Assembly (NCBI RefSeq): GCF_002952215.1
Contig: NZ_CP022600.1
Span: 992,001 to 1,056,000, forward strand
Length of the DNA: 64,000 nt
Source: Porphyrobacter sp. HT-58-2
GTDB lineage: Bacteria > Pseudomonadota > Alphaproteobacteria > Sphingomonadales > Sphingomonadaceae
Direction: 5' to 3'
Every line of letters begins with the position of its first letter. The stretch's first letter is position 1. A model generated the notes under the pieces. It was given only the letters and a program-made list of their open reading frames with translations, was not told where the DNA came from and searched no databases. Of the stretch, positions 9,201-15,993 are shown piece after piece. The position numbers and the translations under genes were made by a program.

Positions 9201-9533
9201 GCCCGGGTGCCAGGTCAGCCGCTGTGGTTCCCCGCCGCGCACGTCGATCACGAACACATCAGCATTGCCGTCGTAATTGGCTGTATAGGCGATCTTTTTC
9301 CCATCGGGAGAAAACACCGGATCGCGCTCGTCGGCAGGATGCGAGGTCAGGCGCACCGGATTGCTCCCGTCCGGCGCGGCGATCCAGATGTCGCCCGCAT
9401 AGACAAAGGCCAGGGCATTGTCCGCCAACGCCGGATCGCGCAGCAGCTTCGTTTCGGTCTCCTGCGCCTGAGCGCCCGGCGCGGCGAGCGCGCTCGTGGC
9501 CATCAGGGCAGCGGCGATCCAGCGGTTGGTCAT
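6243..9533 (-). CDS. Tricorn-like S41 protease with TolB-type beta-propeller
   Basis: 1096 residues with a signal peptide ending at AQA-QETE. The N-terminal half carries repeated propeller blades (RDPVFSPDGKKIAYTAN, AIDWTPDGKAVAMVSA, SPSGARVAVTARGEVF). A Lys/Glu/Ala linker near residues 555-590 leads to a tricorn C1-like segment, a PDZ domain (GVDVKEGDYILAVNGQELT) and a C-terminal S41 core. The catalytic Ser is the one in DAGSGGDWMPYAF, and NGGGQ precedes it as in tricorn proteases. It probably degrades oligopeptides in the periplasm. The divergent LOG gene begins about 200 bp upstream of its start. Confidence 0.9.
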   Translation of the reverse strand: MTNRWIAAALMATSALAAPGAQAQETETKLLRDPALADNALAFVYAGDIWIAAPDGSNPVRLTSHPADERDPVFSPDGKKIAYTANYDGNADVFVIDVRGGEPQRLTWHPGDDTAIDWTPDGKAVAMVSARERRAGRSGQLYHVALAGGLPQKVSEAEVFAGSYDETGKVFANVPWGSANAVLTGGVNGWRGYRGGRAPSIQLIDFAAGTATTIAGDRTSEFDPVWMGGKLYFLSDRWNTRANIFSYDPATGETAQVTREAEWDIRNITAKNGRIVYEAGGVLHALDVASGVTSRLPITLVADLPARRPGWRDVSKQISSATLSPSGARVAVTARGEVFTVPTDKGATRNISQSAATRDYTAIWSDDGTRIAYITDDGAGQQLVIEDQSGIQPARRLPLGAHFYQLVGWGNKGKHIIYASNKLTLHAMDVASGSSWQIASSPRRNGDFDAVLSPTGTWLAFTTRGANENAALSLYDLDARRAFAVTSGFADIASPQFSKDGKLLFFAASTNAGSVYSGLDMTTQDRPYRAGLYAAVLDPAGQSPLAPILANEEPEKPEESGAKDTKAKKGDDKPASAAAPKVDPVGLDRRIVALPVAEAFYASLATAKDGALFFVEQVQPGAATGPDSGDERNRLLRFDFEERKADEVATGIVAIETDAKGAKLLLTKASGALMTADAAKKLEPKPVSLGDVRLNIDPMAEWRQIFGDVWRMEKEYFYDPGMHGLDWEGVRAKFEPLLAHVGRREDLNELMVEMAGEMGVGHNYIGGGDVYDNSAAAPGLLGADIAVEGGRYRIKRIFTGEKWNPFLAAPLAAPGVDVKEGDYILAVNGQELTAADNIYAALSGVRGSQVALTVAASPAGPRRTSTVEPVANEGQLRLWAWIEGNRRRVDQATGGRVAYVYMPNTAGAGFTFFNRMYFAQTDKQGLILDERSNGGGQAANYIIDVLSRKWLAGWKDRESIPYATPGGGIYGPKVMLIDQDAGSGGDWMPYAFRESGLGTLIGTRTWGGLIGISANPNLIDGGRLAVPNFRFYDTQGRFTIENEGVAPDIRVELDPLALDRGQDTQLETAIAAVLQQLESAVSPVKAPPPYPTEIGK

Positions 9534-9651
9534 GAATTTTCTCCCCCACGATAAAGCAAGTCCGCACCAGCCTTAGCATCTTTTGCGGCAGACCAAAGGC
9601 TGTCGGTCGAGCGCTGGCTGGCTTTGGGCGATGCCCTGCCAGCGCGCCCGA

Positions 9652-9667
9652 TGTTTCACGTGAAGCA
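9652..9667. promoter_or_regulatory. parS-like palindrome
   Basis: TGTTTCACGTGAAGCA differs from the canonical ParB site TGTTTCACGTGAAACA at one base. It lies in the divergent intergenic region between the tricorn-like gene and the LOG gene. No parAB genes are in the window. The same region has two direct copies of GGGTCTAACC (9701-9710 and 9723-9732, the second abutting the LOG start codon) and two of GAAGCACC (9662-9669, 9673-9680). Confidence 0.55.
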
Positions 9668-9732
9668 CCTGCGAAGCACCCGCCAAGCCAAGCCTATTGC
9701 GGGTCTAACCGGCCCCTACTAGGGGTCTAACC

Positions 9733-10623
9733 ATGACCGACAAAGACCTGACAGATCGCAAGTTCTACCGCGCGGGCGAGGAAACCCGCTTTGCCGAAGG
9801 CGCGCCCGAGCGCACCCCGCAAACCGCCCATCCGGCGTACAAACTCGCCTTCCGCGACACTGATTTCCTGCTGCGCGACGAATTGCGCCCGGTGCGCTTC
9901 CAGCTTGAGCTGCTCAAGCCTGAAATGCTGCTCGACGAAGCGCGCGTGGGATCGACCCTGGTGATGTACGGATCGGCCCGCATCCCCAGCCCCGCGCAGG
10001 CCGAGGCGCGGATCGAGGCGGCGAAGAATGGCGACGAATGGGACCAGAAGGTCGCCGCCCGCCTCGCTGAAAAAGCGAAATATTATGACGAGGCCTACAA
10101 GCTCGCCCGCCTTGTCAGCGAAAAGGGCATTATCGAAAACGGCCTTCGCCAGTTTGTCGTCACCACCGGCGGCGGGCCTTCGATCATGGAGGCGGGCAAT
10201 CGCGGCGCGTCGGACGCGGGCAGCGAATCCATCGGGCTCAACATCGTGCTGCCCCACGAACAGGCGCCCAACCCCTATGTGACGCCCTATCTCAGCTTCC
10301 AGTTCCACTATTTCGCGCTGCGCAAGATGCACTTCCTGCTGCGCGCCCGCGCGGTGGCGGTGTTCCCGGGCGGGTTCGGCACCTTCGACGAATTCTTCGA
10401 GCTCGTCACCCTGATCCAGACCGGCAAGATGAAGCCGATCCCGATCATCCTGTTCGGGCGTGACTTCTGGACACGTGTGGTGAATTTCGAGGCGCTGGCC
10501 GAAGAAGGCACGATCTCGAAAAGCGATCTCGACCTGTTCACCTGGTGCGAAACCGCCGAGGAGGCGTGGGATTGCATCGCGGATTTCTATGAGATCCGCG
10601 AGCCGTCCGATCTGACCGATTGA
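9733..10623 (+). CDS. LOG-family / TIGR00730 Rossmann-fold protein
   Basis: 296 residues. The central domain (about 75-270) has the LOG signature: VMYGSARIPSP, VVTTGGGPSIMEAGNRGA, and PGGFGTFDEFFE matching the conserved PGGxGTxxE motif that forms the catalytic and phosphate-binding site. Such enzymes act as nucleoside 5'-monophosphate phosphoribohydrolases (cytokinin activation in plants and some bacteria; YgdH/PpnN-like in others). The N-terminal 70-residue extension (MTDKDLTDRKFYRAGEET) marks the longer alphaproteobacterial branch. It ends 37 bp inside the convergent thiD gene. Confidence 0.88.
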   Translation: MTDKDLTDRKFYRAGEETRFAEGAPERTPQTAHPAYKLAFRDTDFLLRDELRPVRFQLELLKPEMLLDEARVGSTLVMYGSARIPSPAQAEARIEAAKNGDEWDQKVAARLAEKAKYYDEAYKLARLVSEKGIIENGLRQFVVTTGGGPSIMEAGNRGASDAGSESIGLNIVLPHEQAPNPYVTPYLSFQFHYFALRKMHFLLRARAVAVFPGGFGTFDEFFELVTLIQTGKMKPIPIILFGRDFWTRVVNFEALAEEGTISKSDLDLFTWCETAEEAWDCIADFYEIREPSDLTD

Positions 10624-11417
10624 TGCCCTAACGGCCCGTGGCCTGCGCCGAAACCGGGCGCCTGCTCGATCGCGCGCAGCACGAATTGCCGCCCCAGCCT
10701 GACCGCGTGTTCGAGCGGCTGTCCGTGGCCGAGCAGGGTCGCAATCGCTGACGACAGCGTGCAGCCTGTGCCGTGGGTGTGGGGCGTGTCGATGCGCGCG
10801 TGATCGAAGGCGACCGCCCTTGCACCGGGGACGATCAGCACATCGACGATCCGCTCGCTCTCGGCCTCCTCGACCCTATGTCCGCCCTTGGCCAGCACCG
10901 CCGTGCCGGTGGCTTCGGCGAGGTCGCACGCCGCGTCGATCATGTCCTGCTTGGAGACGAGCGGACGGCCCGCCAGCGCCGCCAGTTCTGGCAGGTTGGG
11001 CGTGATCAGCGTGGCGAGAGGAAACAGGCGTTGCCGCAGGGCTTCCACTGCCTCAGGCGCGATCAAGGCCGCGCCCGATGTCGCGATCATCACCGGATCG
11101 AGCACGACAGGCGCGCGCACGCCCTCCAGCGCGCCGGCGACATGACCGATCACGTCCTCGTCATGCAGCATCCCGATCTTCACCCCGTCCACGCCAATGT
11201 CGGCGATGCATGATGTGATCTGCTGCAACACCATCGCGCCGCTGACAGGCACAATGCCCTGCACGCCGACGGTGTTCTGCGCGGTGATGGCCGTCACCGC
11301 CGTCATGGCATAGCCGCCGAGCATGGTGATGGTCTTGATGTCGGCCTGCACCCCCGCACCGCCGGAGGAATCCGAACCGGCGATGGAGAGGATGCGGGGA
11401 GGGGGGGAGGTCATCAT
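10587..11417 (-). CDS. thiD: Hydroxymethylpyrimidine/phosphomethylpyrimidine kinase
   Basis: 276 residues of the ribokinase fold. The N-terminal ILSIAGSDSSGGAGVQADIKTI, LDPVMIATSGAALI and the anion-hole/catalytic DTPHTHGTGCTLSSAIA are diagnostic for ThiD, which phosphorylates HMP twice for thiamine synthesis in the cytoplasm. No other thiamine gene is nearby and no TPP riboswitch is seen in the 90-bp upstream region. The start could be either of two consecutive ATGs at 11417 and 11414. Confidence 0.92.
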   Translation of the reverse strand: MMTSPPPRILSIAGSDSSGGAGVQADIKTITMLGGYAMTAVTAITAQNTVGVQGIVPVSGAMVLQQITSCIADIGVDGVKIGMLHDEDVIGHVAGALEGVRAPVVLDPVMIATSGAALIAPEAVEALRQRLFPLATLITPNLPELAALAGRPLVSKQDMIDAACDLAEATGTAVLAKGGHRVEEAESERIVDVLIVPGARAVAFDHARIDTPHTHGTGCTLSSAIATLLGHGQPLEHAVRLGRQFVLRAIEQAPGFGAGHGPLGHQSVRSDGSRIS

Positions 11418-11508
11418 GTGCGGGCTATTAGCAAGGGTTGGCCGCGGGCGTCACACCTTTCGCACGTCCTGCCATCCCGGGCCGGGCCTCGACCTCGGCA
11501 GATCCCGC

Positions 11509-12576
11509 TCAGAAGGTCTCCACCGGCAGGGCGATGGTCACCACGCCGTCGCCGGGTTCCACCGGCGGCCCGGTGATGCCGTAGAGCGCATAGCCGTCCA
11601 CCGGCGAGATCAGCCGTTCGACCTCCTTGCCGGTGTAGTCGCGGATCACGCCGATCAGCTCGCCCTTGGCCAGCGGGCGCGGGCGCGGGTCGGCGGGGTG
11701 GTAGATCCCGGCATGGTGCGCCGCGACCGAGGTGGTGCCGTCGAACAGCCGTGCAGGCGCTGCGGGCGCGGCAGGCGTGGCATCGCTCATGCCGAGGATC
11801 GCCAGCGCGTTTTCGACCCCGGCGACAATCGCGGCGACATGGCTTTCCTCGCGGCTGCCGTTCTGGCCGATCTCGATGAGGATCGTCGGCTTGCCCATGG
11901 CCACGCCCTGGCGGTTCAATGATCGACCGCTGTCGATCTGCGCCTGGGTTTCCATCGCATAGCGCACGATATTGGGAAAGCCGAAGCCCTGCGCGACCTT
12001 GAGCGCGAGCGGGAAATCCGTCGCGAGCGGCCCGCCATAGACGCCGATGAAGGCATCGAGGAATTCGGCCCCGTCGCCGCTGTGCACGTCCATCAGGAAG
12101 TCGCTGCGCGCCACCACTTCGCGCGCGATGAGGTCGGCGATGCGCTGGGTCTGGGTGCCTTGGGGGTCGCCGGGAAAGACGCGATTGAGGTTCTTGCGGT
12201 CAACCGGATTGACGTTGGGCGAGCGGCCTTCGAAGCCGTTGATGTTGGCAACACGCACCAGCACCAGCGTGCCGGCAAGCCGGGTGGGGTCGATCCGCTC
12301 GGCGAGCCGTTCAGCCGCGATGATCGAAGCGAATTCGAAGCCGTGGACGCCCGCCACCACCGCCAGCACCCGGCCCGGCTTTGCGCCGTGGATCACACTG
12401 ACGGGAATGAAGGTCGCCGGGTCGCTGCCTTCCGGCACAGGAATGCGCAAATCGGTGCGGGTGCCGGGCGCGATGGTCTCTCCGGCGATAACGAAGGCTG
12501 GCGGCGCAGCGGCCTTGAGCGCCGGGGCGATGAACAGCAGCAGGGCGGCCCCGATCAGGTGCAGAAGCTTGGTCAT
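11509..12576 (-). CDS. Exported succinylglutamate desuccinylase/aspartoacylase-family zinc hydrolase
   Basis: 355 residues with an N-terminal signal peptide (cleavage near ALKAAA). The AstE/AspA fold is shown by the zinc ligands H78 and E81 in GVHGFE, H165 in MDVHSGD, and the substrate-binding DRKNLNRVF at about 126-134. A C-terminal beta-rich domain follows (from about 270). Family members cleave N-acyl amino acids in the cytoplasm, so a signal peptide is notable. It is the last gene of a five-gene operon, overlapping the upstream permease by 4 bp, which suggests it modifies a ligand handled by the ABC/TonB components. Confidence 0.82.
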   Translation of the reverse strand: MTKLLHLIGAALLLFIAPALKAAAPPAFVIAGETIAPGTRTDLRIPVPEGSDPATFIPVSVIHGAKPGRVLAVVAGVHGFEFASIIAAERLAERIDPTRLAGTLVLVRVANINGFEGRSPNVNPVDRKNLNRVFPGDPQGTQTQRIADLIAREVVARSDFLMDVHSGDGAEFLDAFIGVYGGPLATDFPLALKVAQGFGFPNIVRYAMETQAQIDSGRSLNRQGVAMGKPTILIEIGQNGSREESHVAAIVAGVENALAILGMSDATPAAPAAPARLFDGTTSVAAHHAGIYHPADPRPRPLAKGELIGVIRDYTGKEVERLISPVDGYALYGITGPPVEPGDGVVTIALPVETF

Positions 12577-13820
12577 TGCGCGGGATGGTAACGCGGCAGG
12601 TTCTCCAGCGCCACCGGGTTATAGGGCGGGTCACGGAACAGCAGCGGATAGTGGAAGGCGCGCAGTTCGCCATGGAAGGCGCGCACGCCGTCTTCATAGG
12701 CGATCATAGCGGGCGTATCGGTCCCAGCCAGCCGTTCAAAGCCGCGCTCGACCAGCGCCGTGGGGGAGAGCAGGGCGGCAAGCCCGGCGGCGCTGTCACG
12801 TGCCAGCCGCCCGTCGCGATAGGCGCGGGCGAGGGGCTCGGCCTGCATGTCGCCGACCCGCTGGAAGGCGTAATACCACTTCCATTCGAACGGCTTGGTG
12901 ACTTCGGCCAGCGGCGCCCATTCGGGATGGCGGGCGATGAAGGGCTCCATGGTGGCTGCCTTGGGCTTGTCCCAGGCATCGTTCACCGCCTCGCGCTGGA
13001 GCATAAGGATTTCCGCACCATCGGGGACGGGAATGGCCGCCTCGATCGCAGCGCGCGAAACGGCCGGGACAACCAGAGCGAGCGCCAGCCACACCCCGAC
13101 CAGCGCGGTCAGCATAACGGGCGGGGAGGCGGGCAGGCGGCCCTGCGCCGCGATGATCGCGCCCCAGATGGCCAGCCCGCCGATTACCAGTGCGCTCGCG
13201 ATCAGCACGGGGCCAAGGCCAGCGCCCTCGATCGCCGCGCCGGTCCAGAAGGGCAGCAGCAGCGCCAGCGCCAGTCCCGCAAAACGTACGGCGGCGCGCG
13301 GGACCCACAGGCGCGCAGGCGCTCCGGCGGTGGCGACCAGCAGATCGTGCCGGCCTGCCACCCGCTCGCCCGCGCGCAGATCGTGCAGCAGCAGAATCAG
13401 CAACAGCGGTGCGACGGCGGCGGCGAGGAAAGCGAAATCGAACCGGCCAATCAGGCCGAAATCGGCATTGGCGGTGTCCGCTTCGTGGATCTGGCCTTCC
13501 AGCGCCAGCATCCGCACCCGGTGGAGCCAGGGCGCCGTGTCGCGCTGGCCCATCGCGGCAAAGGCGAAGTCGGACGGCGGGGCATAGGTCAGGTGGAACG
13601 CGCCATAGGCCGCGCCGCCCCAGTCCGACTGCTTGGAAATGGCATCGGCGCGGTCGCGCGCATCCTCTTCGAGCAAGGCCGCTATGGTCGCGCGTTGTTC
13701 GCGCACTTCGGCGATGCCGAAGCCGGTCGCCGCGGCCGAAAGCAGCAAGGCGAGCGCCAGCCACAAGGCAGCCCCCCGGTCACGGGCCAGGAACCGCGTC
13801 TCGCGCAGCAAGCCGTTCAT
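12573..13820 (-). CDS. ABC-2-type permease, DUF3526-like (second permease)
   Basis: 415 residues. A membrane helix near residues 15-36 is followed by a large soluble periplasmic segment (residues about 40-135), then several hydrophobic helices (FAFLAAAVAPLLLILLLHDL, LALALLLPFWTGAAIEGAG, VMLTALVGVWLALALVVPAVSRAAIEA) and a second soluble segment before the C-terminus. This helix-loop-helices architecture with a large first loop is typical of DUF3526 ABC-2 permeases. It overlaps both neighbours by 4 bp, so it is coupled to them. Confidence 0.8.
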   Translation of the reverse strand: MNGLLRETRFLARDRGAALWLALALLLSAAATGFGIAEVREQRATIAALLEEDARDRADAISKQSDWGGAAYGAFHLTYAPPSDFAFAAMGQRDTAPWLHRVRMLALEGQIHEADTANADFGLIGRFDFAFLAAAVAPLLLILLLHDLRAGERVAGRHDLLVATAGAPARLWVPRAAVRFAGLALALLLPFWTGAAIEGAGLGPVLIASALVIGGLAIWGAIIAAQGRLPASPPVMLTALVGVWLALALVVPAVSRAAIEAAIPVPDGAEILMLQREAVNDAWDKPKAATMEPFIARHPEWAPLAEVTKPFEWKWYYAFQRVGDMQAEPLARAYRDGRLARDSAAGLAALLSPTALVERGFERLAGTDTPAMIAYEDGVRAFHGELRAFHYPLLFRDPPYNPVALENLPRYHPAQ

Positions 13821-15253
13821 GGCCCAAGCCTCCGCGCGCCCGCCACGATGATCCCGGTCAGCACCGTCAGCCAGCCCAGCAGCAGTGCCAGCGGCAGGGC
13901 GGCGCGGGCCGTGCGTTCGGCTGCCGGGTCAGGCGCGAAGCGGAAGGTGTCGAGCAGCCGCCAGGCGGCCGCATTGACCCGCGTACGCTGCTCCGCTTCG
14001 GGATCGGAGCTGCGGGCGGCATCGTCGGCGTAGCTCAGCCCGGTGGCGTGCAGATCATTTAGCCCCTGCACGAAATCGAAGCGCAGGGCCTCGCTCTGGC
14101 GCAGGAAACGGTGGTGGGTGGCAAGGTCGGTTCCCGCCAGCGTGCGCGAGGCCGCCCCCACGGCCAGCGTCGGCGAGGCAAGGCCGAACCATGTCACGAT
14201 CCGCGATTGCGCCGCCTCGCGCGCCATGCGCTCTTCGGCATGGGCGTTCATCAGATCGGTCAGCTTCTTCTCGGCATGGCCCGCCACGACCCCGCGCCAG
14301 TTGATCGGAAGCTCCTCGACACTCTGTGCCTCGTATTGTTCGAGCACCTGCTTCTTGAGCGCCTCGAAGGCCGGATCGGCGGCGTTGTGACCATCGCCCA
14401 GCTTCCGCTCCTTGGCGAGCATCACAAGATCGCTCTCGATCTTGCCCGGCGCGTCGATGGCGGCGCTGGCGGCGTTGATACCGATGCGCGGCACGATCAG
14501 GGCAAGTGCCAGCCAGACGAAGACCAGCAGGCCGAGCGCGACGCTGCGCTGGCGCGTCCACAAGGATACGGCCAGCACCAGCGCCGCCCACACCGCAAGG
14601 TAGAGCGCATAGCCTGCCACCAGAAGTGCCGCGGCCAGTGGTGCCTCGCCCATGGCCACACCCCATAGGGCGAGCACCGCCACCGGCAGCAGCAGCACAC
14701 CTGCCACCCCGGCAAGCGCCATCGCCTTGCCGCCTGCAAGCCGCAGGCCCGATTGTCCCTGGGCCAGCAGCACCGGCAGCGTTCCGCTCTCGCGCTCGCG
14801 CAGGATCACGCCGTGGCCGATGATGATCAGCAGCAGCGGGACGAGAAGTTGATAGAGATTGGCCGGGGTCAGCCCCGCAAACCCGCCCAGATCGGCAGCC
14901 GCACGGGTATCGGCAAACATCGCGGTGTTCTGGCGGTGGCCTTCAAGGAAGATCGATTGTCCCGTTACCGCGTCCACTCCCGGATCGAAGGCGGCGAGCG
15001 GCGGCGGGGTGCGGAAGGCGTAGTGGCCGTAATGCACCATCCGGTGCGGATGGCGATCGGGCTGGGCGAAGAAGGTTTCCTCCGCGCTTGCCTGCCGTGC
15101 AGTGCGACGCTCCGCCTCGTCAGCAACACGCAGGGCCGTCAGCGCACTGGTGGCGATGACCAATATTGCGACGATCAGTCCGGCCAGCAGCACCACCCGC
15201 GAGCGCGCCCACAGCCGCCATTCCTCACGCGCGATCCGGGCAAGGCTGCTCAT
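13817..15253 (-). CDS. ABC-2-type permease, DUF3526-like (first permease)
   Basis: 478 residues with the same architecture as the next gene: one N-terminal helix, a long periplasmic loop (to about residue 128), then a helix bundle. The RERESGTLPVLLAQG sequence at the end of the second helix is the cytoplasmic coupling segment typical of ABC-2 permeases that use a NosF-like ATPase. Both permeases probably form a heterodimer with the ATPase encoded upstream. Substrate unknown. Confidence 0.82.
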   Translation of the reverse strand: MSSLARIAREEWRLWARSRVVLLAGLIVAILVIATSALTALRVADEAERRTARQASAEETFFAQPDRHPHRMVHYGHYAFRTPPPLAAFDPGVDAVTGQSIFLEGHRQNTAMFADTRAAADLGGFAGLTPANLYQLLVPLLLIIIGHGVILRERESGTLPVLLAQGQSGLRLAGGKAMALAGVAGVLLLPVAVLALWGVAMGEAPLAAALLVAGYALYLAVWAALVLAVSLWTRQRSVALGLLVFVWLALALIVPRIGINAASAAIDAPGKIESDLVMLAKERKLGDGHNAADPAFEALKKQVLEQYEAQSVEELPINWRGVVAGHAEKKLTDLMNAHAEERMAREAAQSRIVTWFGLASPTLAVGAASRTLAGTDLATHHRFLRQSEALRFDFVQGLNDLHATGLSYADDAARSSDPEAEQRTRVNAAAWRLLDTFRFAPDPAAERTARAALPLALLLGWLTVLTGIIVAGARRLGP

Positions 15254-15975
15254 GCCGCCTCCCGGGCGGCAAAGGCGGCGTGAACGGTTTCAGTGTCGAT
15301 CCGCGCGCCCTCGACGCCCGCCTCGAAGCTTCCCACCAGCCGCCCGCCGCGCAGCAGGCCCACGCGGGTCGCCACCTGACACGCGCCATAGACATCATGC
15401 GTCACCATCAGCACCGTGCGCCCGGTCGCCGCCAGCGCCTTCACCATGTCGTGAAATTCGTCGATCGCAACCGGATCAAGGCCCGAAGTCGGCTCGTCCA
15501 GCAGCAGGATTGGCGTGTCGCGCAGCAGGGCGAGGGCAATCGCGGTCTTCTGCCGCATCCCCTTGGAATAGGACTGCATCCGCCGCCCGCGCGCCGCGGC
15601 AGGCAGAGCGACCTGATCGAGCGCAGCATCGAGCGCGGCCCGATCCACTTTGCGTCCCGCCAGTTCAAGGAAATAGCCGAGGTTCTCATATGCATCGAGA
15701 TGTCCGTAAAGCGCGGCCGCCTCGGGGAGATAGGCGATCTGCGTGCGCGCGGCCTCGACATCCTCGGTGACGGGGCGTCCGCCAACCAGCACTTCGCCGC
15801 CCGAAGGCGCCAGAAAGCCGAGGAAGGTCAGGAGCGTCGTCGACTTGCCCGCCCCGTTGCCGCCGAGCAGCGCATAGACCTCGCCCGGATGGGCCGCAAA
15901 GGAGATATCGTCCAGCACCACTGCGCCATCGCGCGTGACGGATAGAGATCTGGCTTCGAGTGCGGGGTTCATCAC
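15250..15975 (-). CDS. ABC transporter ATP-binding protein
   Basis: 241 residues with Walker A GGNGAGKST, a signature of the YSKGMRQK form common in ABC-2 exporters, Walker B ILLLDEPTSGLDP and the switch His in VTHDVYG. It is closer to NosF/CcmA-type exporter ATPases than to the FhuC-type ATPases of siderophore importers. It overlaps the first permease by 4 bp and follows the TonB receptor by 18 bp, so all five genes probably form one transcript. Confidence 0.92.
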   Translation of the reverse strand: MMNPALEARSLSVTRDGAVVLDDISFAAHPGEVYALLGGNGAGKSTTLLTFLGFLAPSGGEVLVGGRPVTEDVEAARTQIAYLPEAAALYGHLDAYENLGYFLELAGRKVDRAALDAALDQVALPAAARGRRMQSYSKGMRQKTAIALALLRDTPILLLDEPTSGLDPVAIDEFHDMVKALAATGRTVLMVTHDVYGACQVATRVGLLRGGRLVGSFEAGVEGARIDTETVHAAFAAREAA

Positions 15976-15993
15976 AAGGGCCTTTGACAGGGT

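Noticed and set aside
11418..11508. TPP riboswitch upstream of thiD
   Set aside because: The short upstream segment has no CUGAGA or other conserved THI-box core.
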